Notes: a model not told the origin generated them from the letters alone. Numbered from the stretch's first letter, positions 42,957-53,802 are shown. The stretch is DNA of 64,000 nt from Oscarella lobularis (GCF_947507565.1 NC_089191.1:1922001-1986000); one strand, 5' to 3'. Numbers and translations: made by a program.

Positions 42957-43499
42957 GGCAGTGGCTATTGTTACGACAGTCGTAACTGGACCTCTGAGGC
43001 TATTGCTACGCCAGTCTAGCGCACTATAGAGTAGAGAGCTTATAAAGCGTTTTATTCATGTACCTAACCCAACCCTAACCCAAAACCTTACTGGTATCGG
43101 TGGCGGTCCCGCTCCGGGCTTAACCGCCCCAATGAGCATAGGTCGCAGAGGGGGGCTTCGCCCCCCTGGAACCACCATGCTACGGGCGGTTAAGCCACAG
43201 TCGCGGGTGATCGTATATCGCTGCTTAGGTGCAGAGAAAAAAAGAAAAAAAATGAAAAAAAATGAAAAAAAAGGCAGCACGCATCGGGATTCGAACCTCT
43301 GATCCCGTCACGTGCCCCCTGGTTCATGCATCCGGTCGTCCCACAGCACCCCCCCCCCCCCCCCCCCCCCGCCCCCCCCGCCCGTTGAGCTATCGCGGCA
43401 TCCCTAGATACCTGACGTTATCGGATGACTTTATAATGCTAGACTGCGGCTATAGTGGCTATAGTGCGCTAGAACGACTGTCGTAACAATAGCCACTTC
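42957..43499. mobile_element. 543-bp inverted-repeat element with 10-base flanking duplication
   Basis: The ends contain a perfect 24-base inverted repeat starting AGTGGCTATTGTTACGACAG (42960 onward; right end near 43497), plus further shared subterminal words (CTAGCGCACTATAG). The 10 bases GAAACATTTT lie directly outside both ends (42947-42956 and 43500-43509). A 9-11 base duplication is typical of Mutator-like elements (established knowledge), so this may be a MULE-type MITE. Inside are a nested hairpin (arms GCTTAACCGCCC at about 43123 and GGGCGGTTAAGC at about 43185, with AGGGGGGCTTCGCCCCCCT in the loop), a C run at about 43349-43378, and tRNA-like box words on minus. No coding capacity. 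Confidence 0.75.
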
Positions 43500-43544
43500 G
43501 AAACATTTTACGTCGCGCACGCGCGCTAACTAGGATATGGAGGG

Positions 43545-43810
43545 CTCTCCGTCGACGAATTCGGCGTTCAGCGCTCCAGGCAGCGTCGAGCCTCCTTCGG
43601 TAGGACAGTCGTCCGCTTTCTCAACGCTCCATCGCGTTTGAACTTCGTCTCGTCAATCGATTGCGTCAAATGGCCGGGAGATCGCGAGATGGAGTGTTAA
43701 AACAAGTCAGGGGAGGGGGTCTTCCGTCGAGACTCGATCGGCCAAACGAAAAAGCTTCTATAAGTACTTAAAGGGATGCTTTGGGCTCTATTTCAGGTAA
43801 AACGAGCAAC
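43545..43810. repeat. Repeat family Y, copy 3
   Basis: Matches the reverse of 5210-5500 (CAGGCAGCGTCGAGCCTCCT, CGCTTTCTCAACGC, CTCTATTTCAGGTAAA). It is shorter than copies 1 and 2. Confidence 0.65.
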
Positions 43811-43849
43811 TAGGGTAGTTTGTTGTGTTGAAGTTACGAGAATGAGTCA

Positions 43850-44680
43850 ATGGTTGCAGGTATACAGTGCACGTTCAGGAGGCATTTTTTATTCATAGTT
43901 TAGCGCAGGATGCCAGCTGTTTCGATATTTATTCGTTCTTTAGCTTAGGAAGCCAGGCAGCTGGATTTTGGGTCATGATGGACAAAGCAGGATAAATGTT
44001 TGAATAACGCTGCTGCAGCTGTGAACTTCAATTTTTTAATTCGTTGGAAATTTCAGGCCCAGCTGGCATCTTGAAGCCATGCAGAATAGATAGGGTTCAT
44101 TACGCCACACTAATACTTATTCAAGCATAAGAGCAGAACCTTGATAATGCATATGCTGTAGTGTGTGTGCTCGGGGCCATTCCCTTGCTTGGGAGGCTAG
44201 CTCTTTCGTACGTTTTTGTTCGTCTCTTACGTCGTGTGATATGTAAAAAAACAGTGAGTCTTACTCAATCGGACGCGTGTTTTGAAAATGAACTACCCAT
44301 GCTACCTTCTCAGTTGGTTGTGTTGCTGTTCTTGAATGAGAGAATGGCTACAAGCATACACTGCCATACAGTGCCCGTTCAGGTAGCATTTCTTCATTCA
44401 AAGTTTAGCTTAGGGTGTCAGCTGTTTCTTCATTCGTAGTTTAGGTTAATTAAGATGCCAGCTGGCTTTTGAATCTTGCATGATTATGCGAAACAGAAAA
44501 AATGCGTAAACAACGCTGTTGCAGATGTGAACTTCAATTTGCTTATGCGTTGAAAGTCAAAGATTGCTTTCAGGCCCAGCGCTGGTATCTTGAAGCCATG
44601 CTGAATAGATAGAGTACAATAACTTTTCATCACGCTACACTGACACTTCTTCAAGCAATGAACGGAGCAGAACCTAAATA
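43850..44680 (+). repeat. Two direct R3 copies upstream of gene C
   Basis: 43855-44130 and 44345-44680 each contain the R3 word order (GTGCACGTTCAGG-type start, CAGCTGGATTTTG, GGCCCAGCTGGCATCTTGAAG, GAGCAGAACCT end). The second continues into sequence that matches 20540-20750 upstream of gene B. Confidence 0.65.
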
Positions 44681-44949
44681 GGTAGTACGTTCTCAAACAT
44701 TGTTGAACCGTCTTATCCATTGCTGTGAAAATGCTCATCTTATAGCATTACTTTTCTGAAAGTAGACTTACGCGAACGTTAACAGTTATCAAAACTGTTT
44801 GCGTTCTTCTTCTTAGAAAATCCCTCACTTTTTTTCTCTTTCGCTGTTGTTATAGTTGTTTAGCGCCTTCTTCTTCTGTGCATGTTTTTTTTTCGAAGCA
44901 ATGTCATGTACGAATATAGAAACACGTCCATTGCATGCAATACACGTTG

Positions 44950-45492
44950 CATGCCAGATGCTGCTGACTATTAAGCTGGTGTCTCAGGTGCATCAAATCT
45001 TTGTTATTTACACTTGGGCGTCTTCTTTCTCATTACGTCAAGATTATATAAGCTCCGTTTGCCTGTTGCTTTTTCATTGTCATTCGACGCTCACATCAGA
45101 GCATTCAACGACGAACCCTCTCGCGCTTTCACTCAGGTAAATTTTCGCTTTCTATACCCATCATAAGCTAGCAACCGAGCACTTCTCTATTTATATCACG
45201 TCAAAGTTGACAGACTGGTCTTTCACTAAGTGTAACCCTTAAAATGTGCATGATAAAGCCATGCAGTGGTCCTTGTTCGTCTCTCTAGAGGCACAATTAA
45301 TTCCCGCTAGGCAAAAGAACAGGGTAGTAATCGGTGGTTGCATGGAACACCAGACTCTTTTACAGCTGAATCTTACTTTCATCTTTCAAGATTTAGATCT
45401 CCGTTGTTCTTGTTTTACTCAAAGAAACGTACCTCGTTTACAATTTGCACTCTGCCTCTAGGTTTTGACGACGCTCAGCATTGCTACTTTGA
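44950..45492 (+). promoter_or_regulatory. Leader and 5' UTR intron of gene C
   Basis: 44950-45136 matches 20755-20958 (gene B) and 48478-48661 (kelch). The first UTR exon ends at CTCAG/GTAAAT (45136). The intron ends at CTCTAG, and the second UTR exon (45462-45492) is nearly identical to that of B (GTTTTGACGACGCTCAGC). Confidence 0.6.
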
Positions 45493-47837
45493 ATGTCTAC
45501 TTTTCTGGTTACTCCGCAAGTCGTTACATTTCTTGTCATTTTTAAGCTTGTGAGCTGCGACGAGGAGATTTTTTCATGCCCGGTAACTAGAAAGCGCCGC
45601 TCCCTTCTCATTAATTTTTTTTCTTAAATAGGATCCAGGTAAAGAAGGCTTTTTCAACTGTTTTGATTAGTAATACAGTGCAATAAAACGTTAGGACTTT
45701 CATGCAGAGTTACTCTATGGGCAGGGTGGTCTCAATGCTCTGAAATAGTTAGCTTTGAAAATTCATATGTGAGCTATTTTTCAATGTAATATTTTTTAGA
45801 ATTGCGAAAACAGAACACGCACAAGAGAAATCATTTCCTATGTTTACAAGAACGATTGTCCAGTGCTTACTGAAGAAAAGCCCTGCAACCTTGAGAAGTG
45901 CACAATAAATTTCGATGGCGACCGTTTTACCACCTACGTCCGTTGGGGAAAATCAACGTGCAGGGAAGGAGCTTATACGCTATCTACCGGCTATGCGTCA
46001 TCGTAAAAGCAGAAGACGTTTTTATTTGGTAATTTACTAATATATTTGTTTAGTGTACCGCCGGGTAGTGCTACGTGTCTAACCAATAAACCCCAATATG
46101 AATACTACAACACTTTTGGCGCAGCAGCGAGAGTGGAATTAGGGCTCTACGGAACTAGGGTGTATGAAAATGGTAAACGAACAGGACGCCTTACTAAAGA
46201 GTATGGTCAAGGAGTTGCGTGTTCAATTTGTGGAGTCGACGCCTACGACTCCTTAGTGATTCCAGGTATGTAAGTGTTGTACAGAGAAAGCTGTTCCCAT
46301 TACTTTTTTGTAACAGGTCGAAGCGATTGTCCTTCTAGTTGGATTAAGGAGTACAGCGGCTTTGTAATGGGTCCTACAGACCAGTACAGGGAGTGCGTAG
46401 ACAAGAGCATGGAAACTGTTCCCAGTTCTTCGAGCGACAAGATAGAAACGTAAGCAAAATAATAAGCTTAGTTCAAAATTAACACTGTTTTAATTTAGAA
46501 GAAGAAAGTGGATATTCTCCTTCGCTCAAAGTAGAGACAAAAACAAGCGAGACTATAGCGATGCCGATCCGTTAGAGTGCGTCGTTTGCTCTACACCAAA
46601 GAATGTAACTGGAGCTATATACACGCATTGGGGACAAAAAGAATGCACCAAGGGTCAGCATCTCGTCTATTCTGGTCTAGTTCTATCAAAACACCCATCA
46701 GGTGCGTATGGACAACTGCACTGCGCGCCTTCAATGCCATCTAAACCGACCGTGCGAGCAAGCCAAAGCCTAAATTTTCTTGTCTTCACACGGTACTTTG
46801 GAACCGCCACAACGGACAACGCAGCATCATGCTCAGTGTGTCTATCGAAAAACAAAGTGAATTCTGTCATGGTGCCAGATCGATCAGACTGCCCTGGTAA
46901 TTTGCATCAAGAGTATACTGGCATTCTGGCAGGCATAAGCGATATGGATTGCTTTGATAAAGATCCTGTTTACCAATTCAGCAACGGTGTCAATGGGGCA
47001 AATCTCATTCAACCCGTTTTTCATTCCGCATCATATTCACCCAAATTTCGAGGCGTAACTTATGGCAAAAAGAGGATCTATTCTCCTTGCGCAATTTGCA
47101 CAATCAGTCTAAAACAGCCCAAAGCTGTTTTCACGCGATTTGGTCGGACGTCGTGCCCTTCAGACATTTTGACGCTGTACACAGGATTTGTTGCAGCAAC
47201 AAGCCATAAAGCCGTTTGCGTTCCAAAACGCGTGATCCAAAAAACAGACTTCCGCGATATCTCTCCATTGCTTCATTTAGTATGGTATGCAGGACAATAC
47301 GTCACACGAAACAAAGGAATACCTTACAAAGAAATTGTCGATTTGGATTCAAAGCAGGTAACTGTATTGTTTTTCCAAGATATAACACCAGCGTGAATAG
47401 TAATTTGAGACACTTAATGTACACAATAAGTATAGCAGTAATTAGGTTTCGTAAAAGATTTTGGCTACTATATACCAAGATTAATCTATGTTTTTTTTTC
47501 AGGTACCTTGCACTGTGTGTGCTGCTGCTGTCTCAACGTTTACTCTATTTGGAACTCGCTCGTGCCCCCTTGGGTTTAGAGCTGCTTACGAAGGATACGA
47601 GTTTTATAACGGTGGAAGCGCAGTCTGCATGGACAAAAACTCCGAACCCTATTTAGGTCTTAGATGTAATTAACTTTTTAATTGAAATGTATGGTTTTTC
47701 TTACAGGAGACAACTCTGATGTTAGTAATGGTCTTGTTTTCGAGCCTGCTCAGAGTAATTGCCTGACGCTGCCATGCCCACCCTATACTGATTCGACCAT
47801 ACTGTGCGTTCAGTGTGTTGCGAAAGAAACCAGTTAA
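45493..47837 (+). CDS. Gene C: secreted TSP1 + short-chain-collagen-C4-like protein
   Basis: Exons: 45493-45582 (signal peptide), 45632-45638, 45695-45747, 45800-46002, 46054-46265, 46317-46449, 46502-47357, 47503-47656, 47707-47837, about 612 residues with matching phases. The TSP1 repeat is slightly decayed at its start (LWAGWSQCSEI; the second tryptophan is kept). Then come YVRWGKSTCREG, ACSICGV, YTHWGQKECTKG, SCSVCLSKNK/VPDRSDCPG, FTRFGRTSCPSD, PCTVCAAAV/LFGTRSCP, and an end with LPCPPYTDS and CVQCVAKE. Same three-unit organisation as gene B, without Gly-X-Y repeats. The acceptor of the seventh exon could be 46499 (one codon more). It shares leader and UTR with gene B and so is probably co-regulated with it (inference). 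Confidence 0.87.
45632..45638 (+). other. 7-base microexon GATCCAG of gene C
   Basis: It lies between TTAAATAG and GTAAAG. Identical to the microexons of genes A and B and needed to keep the TSP1 frame. Confidence 0.8.
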
Positions 47838-48477
47838 GACATATTACTAGTTATCTGATCAGTAAGCAAAATCGCCGTTTATATCATTCTAACCGTATCG
47901 TCTGTTTCTGAGTGTTGTTGACGTATTCTGCATGTTTGCTTTTTTTCTGGCGGTTGGTGTTCCATGTGTTTCCTTGATCTTGTAGTCGGCCTATGTACGG
48001 CTCACGAAGAAATATAAAAATGAATTCACATGAAATACTCCGCATCTGTTCTTGCCATAATCAGTTCGCGGATGCAGGATTTTTGAAAGGAGGGTCTGAG
48101 GACAGAGCCCCAAGAAAAATATTTGGAGGGTGCTGATGTCTTTTAGTTAACTCTTATTGCGTACCTGACATTGACCCTGTCGCTGACCCTGTCAACTCCT
48201 TGAAAAACGTTGTCAATAAATTGGGACAACGCCGATAATCGACGCATTCGTTTCTGTTGTTGACTTTATCTCTCAAAAAGGACATAAATAGGTGATATCG
48301 AGATTGAGGTAGATAGGGTATACAATGACTTCTCATCATGCTCACAAACTCGGAGCAGAACCTTAATACATAGTACTTTTTTAAACATTGTTTAGCCGCT
48401 TTGCATGTTTTTTTTTTCCCAAGCAACGTCATGTGCGAATATAGAAACACTTTCATTATACTACATGCGTGTTCAGA
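47838..48477. other. 3' flank of gene C and upstream region of the kelch ORF
   Basis: The part to about 48110 parallels the flank of gene B. Bases 48290-48470 resemble the R3-downstream sequence of 44600-44940 (AACCTTAATACATAGTAC, GCATGTTTTTTTTT), so a third, shortened upstream region has been placed before the kelch ORF. No gene. Confidence 0.45.
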
Positions 48478-48676
48478 TGCCTATAACTATTGAGCTGTTC
48501 TCTCACGTGCAGCGAATCCTTGTAATTTACAGACGCTTGAGTGTCTTCTTCCTAATCTCATCAAGATTATAGAAGCTCTGTTTGCCTGTTGCTCTTTCAT
48601 TGTCATTCGACGCTTACATCAGAAAGCGTTCTACGACGAACCCTCCCCTGCTTTCACTCAAGTAAGTGTCTATAGG
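48478..48676 (+). promoter_or_regulatory. Leader shared with genes B and C, before the kelch ORF
   Basis: Follows 20755-20958 and 44950-45136 almost base for base (GCGAATCCTTGTAATTTACA, CGCTTACATCAGAA) and stops at the splice-donor position, 15 bases before the kelch ATG. The donor GTAAGT is present, but no long intron follows. Confidence 0.65.
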
Positions 48677-49405
48677 ATGAGCGATGTTTCCCCCATGCAA
48701 TTCAATCGAACCGGTAAAGGAGTTGTTGTTTACGAGAATCGCATCTATGCAATGGGATCCAATAGAGGCGAGAATGAGTTCACGCTATGCGAACAGTACA
48801 ATTCGGCGACGAATAGTTGGACATCTCTCCAATCGTTGTCGAAGCCTGTTCTAGTTGAAGGAACACTCGTATCAAACGATCATATCTATGTTCTCGCTTC
48901 TAACCTGATAGGTTTGGTGGGAGAGAACTTGGATGTTTTCAAGTACGATCCCTTTGCAGATTGTTGGCTAGACGTCCCTTTCTGTTCTCAAGGCTACGAC
49001 GAGAACGACGACGAGTTCGTTTTTCAATTTCTGTGCACAGACCGTAACTGTCTGCATTTACGTCGAGAAATTTTATCGTGGCCCGATACGAGGCCTTTTG
49101 AACATTTAACGCTCGACGTACGTAACGGTCAACTGACTCGTTATAAGGTTGGGGATTGTCCTCCTTTTCTCGATACCTTACGTCGGTTCTATGACAATGC
49201 GTACTGCCTTTATAACCAAAAGGTATATAGCGTCGGTGGCGTGATGCGAGGCGCTTGTCACGATGCTTCGGATGTGCAAACGTTCTTTTGGTATGATATG
49301 AGCACCGAAGTAGCGCAATACGTCGAAGGTCCTCGTCTCATGAAGAAGCGCTCGAGGTGTGGAGTGGCGGCAATTGACAGACGACTGACTTTCAATGTGT
49401 GCTAA
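48677..49405 (+). CDS. Kelch-repeat protein fragment with borrowed leader
   Basis: A single-exon ORF of 242 residues. Kelch blades are recognisable: VVYENRIYAMGS, YNSATNSWTSLQSLS, HIYVLASN, YDPFADCWLDVPF, LYNQKVYSVGG, WYDMSTEVAQYVEGPRLMKKRS and RCGVAAIDRRL. That is about three to four blades; a full propeller needs five to seven, and no BTB or BACK part precedes it, so the ORF is partial compared with KLHL proteins. It ends just after RCGVAAIDRRL, where the next blade should read like YVVGG; the duplicated segment shared with 4311 starts at this point. The start at 48677 follows directly on the leader of the TSP1/SCC4 genes. Expression is plausible; function is unknown. Confidence 0.65.
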   Translation: MSDVSPMQFNRTGKGVVVYENRIYAMGSNRGENEFTLCEQYNSATNSWTSLQSLSKPVLVEGTLVSNDHIYVLASNLIGLVGENLDVFKYDPFADCWLDVPFCSQGYDENDDEFVFQFLCTDRNCLHLRREILSWPDTRPFEHLTLDVRNGQLTRYKVGDCPPFLDTLRRFYDNAYCLYNQKVYSVGGVMRGACHDASDVQTFFWYDMSTEVAQYVEGPRLMKKRSRCGVAAIDRRLTFNVC

Positions 49406-50090
49406 AAAGAAAGAATTCGTTTGTTTGTTGTGCATGCTCAAATTTGTTTAAGTGCTACTTGATTATTTACGAATTACTGTAAAATTTTGGGTCATTTCCT
49501 TTACACAGTAGAAAATCATTGCTGCCGCTCTGATTGCATTCTCTCTCACAGATTGTGACGCTTGTAAGAAAGAATAATTTTGTTGAGATAGAGCCAAATC
49601 TCATGAGTTTGCACGTGAAATTTAGGACTAACTCACAACTTTTTGTGTACTGCATGGTGTTAGGTAAAATAATAAACGGAAAAATCTGTTTTACATTTAA
49701 AAAAATCATTTTGAAATACACAGATATGAAACGCATATGAATACAACGCGTTATTTCCCTCTGGGGGTTCTGCATCACTAGGGCCAGGGGATTTTTGCGT
49801 GCTGCGGCCGTTGCGAACATCGCGCGCCCACTTAATCTACATCTGTTAAATATGAAAATAAAGGAGATAGGCATCTCTTCACTATGAAACTAAAGGGCGC
49901 TCCTTCTATTTTCACACGCCTATCGTGAGGGTTAACTTCATATCGCTCAGGAGCGATGTACGTAGCAGCCAGTGCCTGAAGGCAACTATCCAGCTGACTG
50001 ATCGCTAGTGACAGCGATCAGAGTCGCCATTTTCGAGAAACCAAAATTTAAAATCAAAAACACCTCTAAAAATGCCAGCTTTTTCTTTCT
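49374..50090 (+). repeat. Segmental duplicate of 4311-5035
   Basis: Starts inside the last codons of the kelch ORF. Includes GGAATGACGC-like and AAGAAAGAATAATTTTGTTG-like parts in parallel order, an R1 scrap at 49735-49830 and the kinase fragment below. Confidence 0.7.
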
Positions 50091-50175
50091 CTGGCGACTC
50101 GTCATGCAAATGATATACTCACCTTTTATGTCGCAGTGAATGATAGGACGACAATTGTAGTGGAGATGGGCCATG
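49980..50175 (-). pseudogene. Kinase catalytic-loop fragment
   Basis: Minus strand: MAHLHYNCRPIIHCDIK, a GTGAGT donor and a short intron, then FLILNFGFSKMATLIAVTSD and a stop. HCDIK and NFGFS correspond to HRD and DFG of a TKL/RIPK-like kinase; the DFG aspartate reads Asn. Only about 50 codons remain; a poorer copy sits at 4880-4990. Confidence 0.6.
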
Positions 50176-50574
50176 GTAATTGCAATTTGCGTGGCTGCTA
50201 ATCGAAATTCTACCCTGCATTCTAGAAGACAGCAAAGAGCTCATGCAAATTGCCAAACTAGAGCGTAGCGTTCAGCGTCCGTGCACAGTCCAATTATCTT
50301 GAACGTGTCATACACTACTTTCTTCCAGAGAAGAAATAAAAGTTACCGGTAAGAAGAATAAAACTCACTTACATTCTCTTCTTGAAAACTTTGAAATCTT
50401 CTATTTAGTCGTACGTACTCAATATGGAGAGGAATCCACAAGAGAAACCTAAAAACAAAATATTATTAAATCATGATTCGAAATAATACAAGTTACTTAG
50501 ATAAAAATACTGCCATGCGATATTATCAAGAGTTAAACGCTTAATTAATTGCAACAAAAATCTAGGATCAATTA

Positions 50575-50810
50575 TTAAGTATGCGAACGTCTTCTCCACA
50601 TTATTTTACACAGTTGCGTTTCATAGAATAGAGTGAAGTTCAGTCGCCGCCTTTTCCTAACTCTTGGGCAGACCATGATTGTATTCCAATAACTGAAAAA
50701 AATTATAGGTACTGTATACTGCTGTGCAGAAGAATGTTTACGTAATGCTGTTTACGTAATGCCAATGTGCTGTCATCTGAAAATAGCCTTGGATGGTAGT
50801 GAAGAAACGA
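50575..50810 (-). pseudogene. Inverted copy of the last exons of the NLR-like gene
   Basis: Read on minus, it follows 10450-10690: SLQGYFQMTAHWHYV-type sequence, the last intron (with a small duplicated GCATTACGTAAAC insertion), the final exon with QSWSAQELGKGGD and the 3' flank. No other NLR exons accompany it. Confidence 0.75.
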
Positions 50811-51150
50811 TGAACGAGAGACGGGCTGCGAAATAGACATGGACAAATTCATTTCTTGGGCGATGGGAAAGACCCGAGGCGCTTCCAATTCTGCTTGAAA
50901 ATAAACGCATTGAGTGCGCCTTTACACAGAAAAATAAAGACGCGTCGCGAGCTCCGCGTTACCCTTTGCCATGTGAAAATCTGTTCCGGAGACCCGTTAG
51001 GAAGCCTCACCTTTTCACAGAGCACTAGCGCAAAGAAAGCTGCCAATTTGCATGGTTCAAGCGCGCCTAGCGACAATAAATACTCAGCCAAAACACGAAA
51101 CGTTTGTATTTTCTTATGCTATTACCCGGATAAGCACAAGAACACGTGGA
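50811..51150 (+). repeat. Diverged R1 copy
   Basis: Shares GACGGGCTGCGAAA, GACGCGTCGCGA, GAGCCTCACCTTTTC-like and ACCCGGATAA words with R1 in order. It abuts the inverted NLR tail. Confidence 0.65.
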
Positions 51151-52356
51151 AGCATAATAAATAAAATATTATTTCTGTAACCGACGCTCTCGGAGGTGGC
51201 CAGCGTTCAAAGCACCGATGTAGAAGAGCGAAGGGCTTTGGCAAAGCAGCCAGTATTTTGCGACGTGAAACTACCAAGACATGTCAATGAGAATCTTTGT
51301 AAGCTACGCTTTGAAGCTTTCGCGTTCATGATAGGATACACTACAATACGTCATTGGCCAAGAACCCCTACAAATGTGGAGTCTGATCGGGGCGTGTCTT
51401 ACGGAACTGCCCACTAAATAATTTACTTTCCACCACGTGAGCGAGCGTAGCCATACGAGCCCTCTTTATATGGGCTATTCACCTGCCCATATCCACAAAG
51501 CATCCTGACATAGTGCAAGAAAACGAATGGTTAGTCGAGAACACAAAGGCCGCGTACTTGCTCAGCTTTAGAATCTAGTGGCGCCCCGCCTAGCTTTCAC
51601 ATTATGATTCTGCAGGCGTTCATTCCTGCGTCCATTACGTTCCTCTCGTCATAATACGCGGAGTTACAGGACGGTTTCCTACTCTGCAGGCCGTCTCTCC
51701 ATTCCGGGGAGAGAGGCCGGTCTGGAGCTACATTCCCTCCCTCAGCGAAAAGTCTCTAACAAAGTGACGGATCGAGTACAGACAATGCAATCAGCAAAGG
51801 GTACGTGTAAGACGTTCGTTGCTGAGCCAGGACCTTTGGCCACTTGGTCCAGCAGCCGTCTTTGTTGCCATCTTTGTTCGAGGCATTCGACGCGTGAGGT
51901 CAAGCAAACACAAAACGAGCAGATGCGTCACGCGGTTAGTTGAAACGTTTCACGTGAGCCGCAATTTTGACCATATACGGTCACGCGTCGATCCGCGAAG
52001 TCTAGTAAAACGAATTTAGGGACCAATCAGCACTCGTCTTTATTCGCCTCCCTCGTTCGCAAAGTCGTGCACTTTGCGCACAAATCCGGTACTTCATCGT
52101 CAGTCGTGGCTAATTAACGATTAGACGTGAGCGCTTGAGCGCTCATACCCAAATTCGAAATCGACGTGACACGCTGAAAGCGAAAAATGTGGTGCTTGTG
52201 TAGAAATTCTCGAAGTTCTGGCTGAGTTTACATCGTGACGACGCAGGGCAATTAGGAGTATTGGGCGTGTTATGCGCACGCTCACTTAAATACCTGGCAC
52301 GCAGCCATACAAAACACCCGTTTTGATTCGACTCCCCTTCCACTAGTCTGTTGAAG
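51151..52356. other. Intergenic; one inverted R2-related block
   Basis: 51930-52070 resembles the reverse of 11930-12050 (CACGTGAGCCGCAATTTTGA). The ORF 51196-51417 has no domain. The 200 bases before 52357 are the presumed promoter of the acetyltransferase; no TATA box was recognised. Confidence 0.4.
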
Positions 52357-53028
52357 ATGACGGAGATTGAAGAGTACGTCGTGCTCTCTCAAGAACACGT
52401 AAAGCGAGTTGCGGAGCTTACAGCCCACAACTTCTCCTCATCGGGAGGTGATCCAATGTCGGCGAGCTCCCAACTCACTCCCGAAATCTTCCTGCCGTTT
52501 TCACGACTCCATGTCGAGCGAAGCGTAGCACAACAGCTTACCACAGTCTGCTTAGTGGACGGCCAAGTGGGCGGGGTGATTGTAAGCGAGGACTTGGCAC
52601 GCCCACTCGTTCCAAAAGACGATCCTGCTGTGAAAGACGGCACTATTGATATGGACAAGTTTATGCCTATATTATCAGTTCATGGAAGGATGCAGGCTGA
52701 GTACTTTGCCACACTGGATAAGAAGCCTTCACCCGGCGAGTATCTTCACCAGTTCCTCTTGGCCGTGGATAAACGTTTTGCAAGACGAGGCATAGCGACG
52801 CGGCTGATTGCCAAGAACGCAGAGCTTGGGCGTAAAAGAGGCTTTCGTTCGGTCATTACTCATTCGACGGGCCGTTTTGCTCAGGGTGCGGCGAAACGAT
52901 GCGGCTTTGTGACGGTTGGTAGTATGTCGTACAGTGAAGCTACCCTACCGAACGGTGATTTGATGTTTCCCCGGGCGCTGGAGATGGGGCATTCGCATGC
53001 CGAATTGCTCGTGAAGCAGCTGATCTGA
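52357..53028 (+). CDS. GNAT-family N-acetyltransferase, intronless
   Basis: 223 residues from ATG 52357 (context TTGAAGATGACGG). The acetyl-CoA-binding motif of GNAT enzymes is present as VDKRFARRGIATRLI (R-x-x-G-x-A type), preceded by the strand FLLAV and followed by the helix KNAELGRKRGF and the strand/turn STGRFAQGAAKRCGF. The substrate cannot be told; small GNATs of this type acetylate amines, peptides or metabolites (family knowledge). The gene has one exon, unlike its neighbours, which would fit retroposition or acquisition from bacteria, but sponges also have many intronless GNATs. No frame damage. Confidence 0.8.
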   Translation: MTEIEEYVVLSQEHVKRVAELTAHNFSSSGGDPMSASSQLTPEIFLPFSRLHVERSVAQQLTTVCLVDGQVGGVIVSEDLARPLVPKDDPAVKDGTIDMDKFMPILSVHGRMQAEYFATLDKKPSPGEYLHQFLLAVDKRFARRGIATRLIAKNAELGRKRGFRSVITHSTGRFAQGAAKRCGFVTVGSMSYSEATLPNGDLMFPRALEMGHSHAELLVKQLI

Positions 53029-53435
53029 TCAAGTCCAGAGACAAAGATAGTTAACTGGGTTCATGTCTTTTGATGTTTTGCTTGGTGTGACTAAAAAGTG
53101 CTGCATTAATTAACACGCACATTCCATGGCTTTCTCTCCGGCTGGGCGTTAATTGGTCATTGGAACGGATTCGTTGCCATTCCAACGTCGATCCATCAAA
53201 TTTGTGAACATCGTTCAAATAGACACGACATCAGACAAGTAGTAGAAACCACCAAATTGATAGATGTTCTGATTTTGGAACACTGATTCGTGCGTGGAGA
53301 CATGCAGGCTCGTAGCCAGTTCCGTAAAATGGGGTTTTGGCGCGCTTTGGGCGCCAAAAATTTTTTAGTGGAGCGTTGTCGAAAGCAGGTCCCTAAATAA
53401 TTTTAGGGCGTGGCACCCAGTAATCCTTGTTTGGC

Positions 53436-53467
<32 letters not shown>

Positions 53468-53802
53468 CGTCCTCTTTCTTTCTTTCTTTTTCTGACTTTT
53501 CTTAAGTAGACGAATGTAATTCTTCTTCTCTTATGGTGACGTTATATAATCCCCTAACGCCAACAAAGGGGGCTGATCGATCGAAAAAGGCCAAGACCCT
53601 AGACCTCTCCCCAAATACGCCTCTAGAAGCGGGTTTGCTTGCGGACAACACTTTCAAAGAATATGCACCCTTCTTCGACGTGACGAAGAGTCAATCTATT
53701 GAATTTGACACTTGTAGGTTTAGCGATATCCGGGCGTGTGGGGGGGGGGGGGGGGAGAGGGTTGCATTCTTTAGTAAAGAGGTCATCTAAATGATTGCGT
53801 TA
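53029..53802. other. Intergenic with simple repeats
   Basis: A CT microsatellite lies at about 53436-53462 and a G run at about 53740-53753. The sequence at 53310-53420 (GGGCGCCAAAAATTTTTTAG) looks like an old repeat. The ORF 53533-53790 crosses the G run and is not credible. Confidence 0.5.

Noticed and set aside
43062-43085. Telomere-like CCCTAACCC words
   Set aside because: Only two or three imperfect copies inside a small mobile element; not a telomere array.
43270-43420. Possible tRNA gene (GGTTCGAATCCC and TAGCTCAACGG words on minus)
   Set aside because: The two boxes are separated by more than 100 bases including a long homopolymer, and the acceptor-stem ends do not pair. Kept only as a tRNA-derived repeat idea.
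53533-53790. 85-codon plus ORF near the RFC1-like copy
   Set aside because: Ends in a glycine run made by a G homopolymer; no domain.
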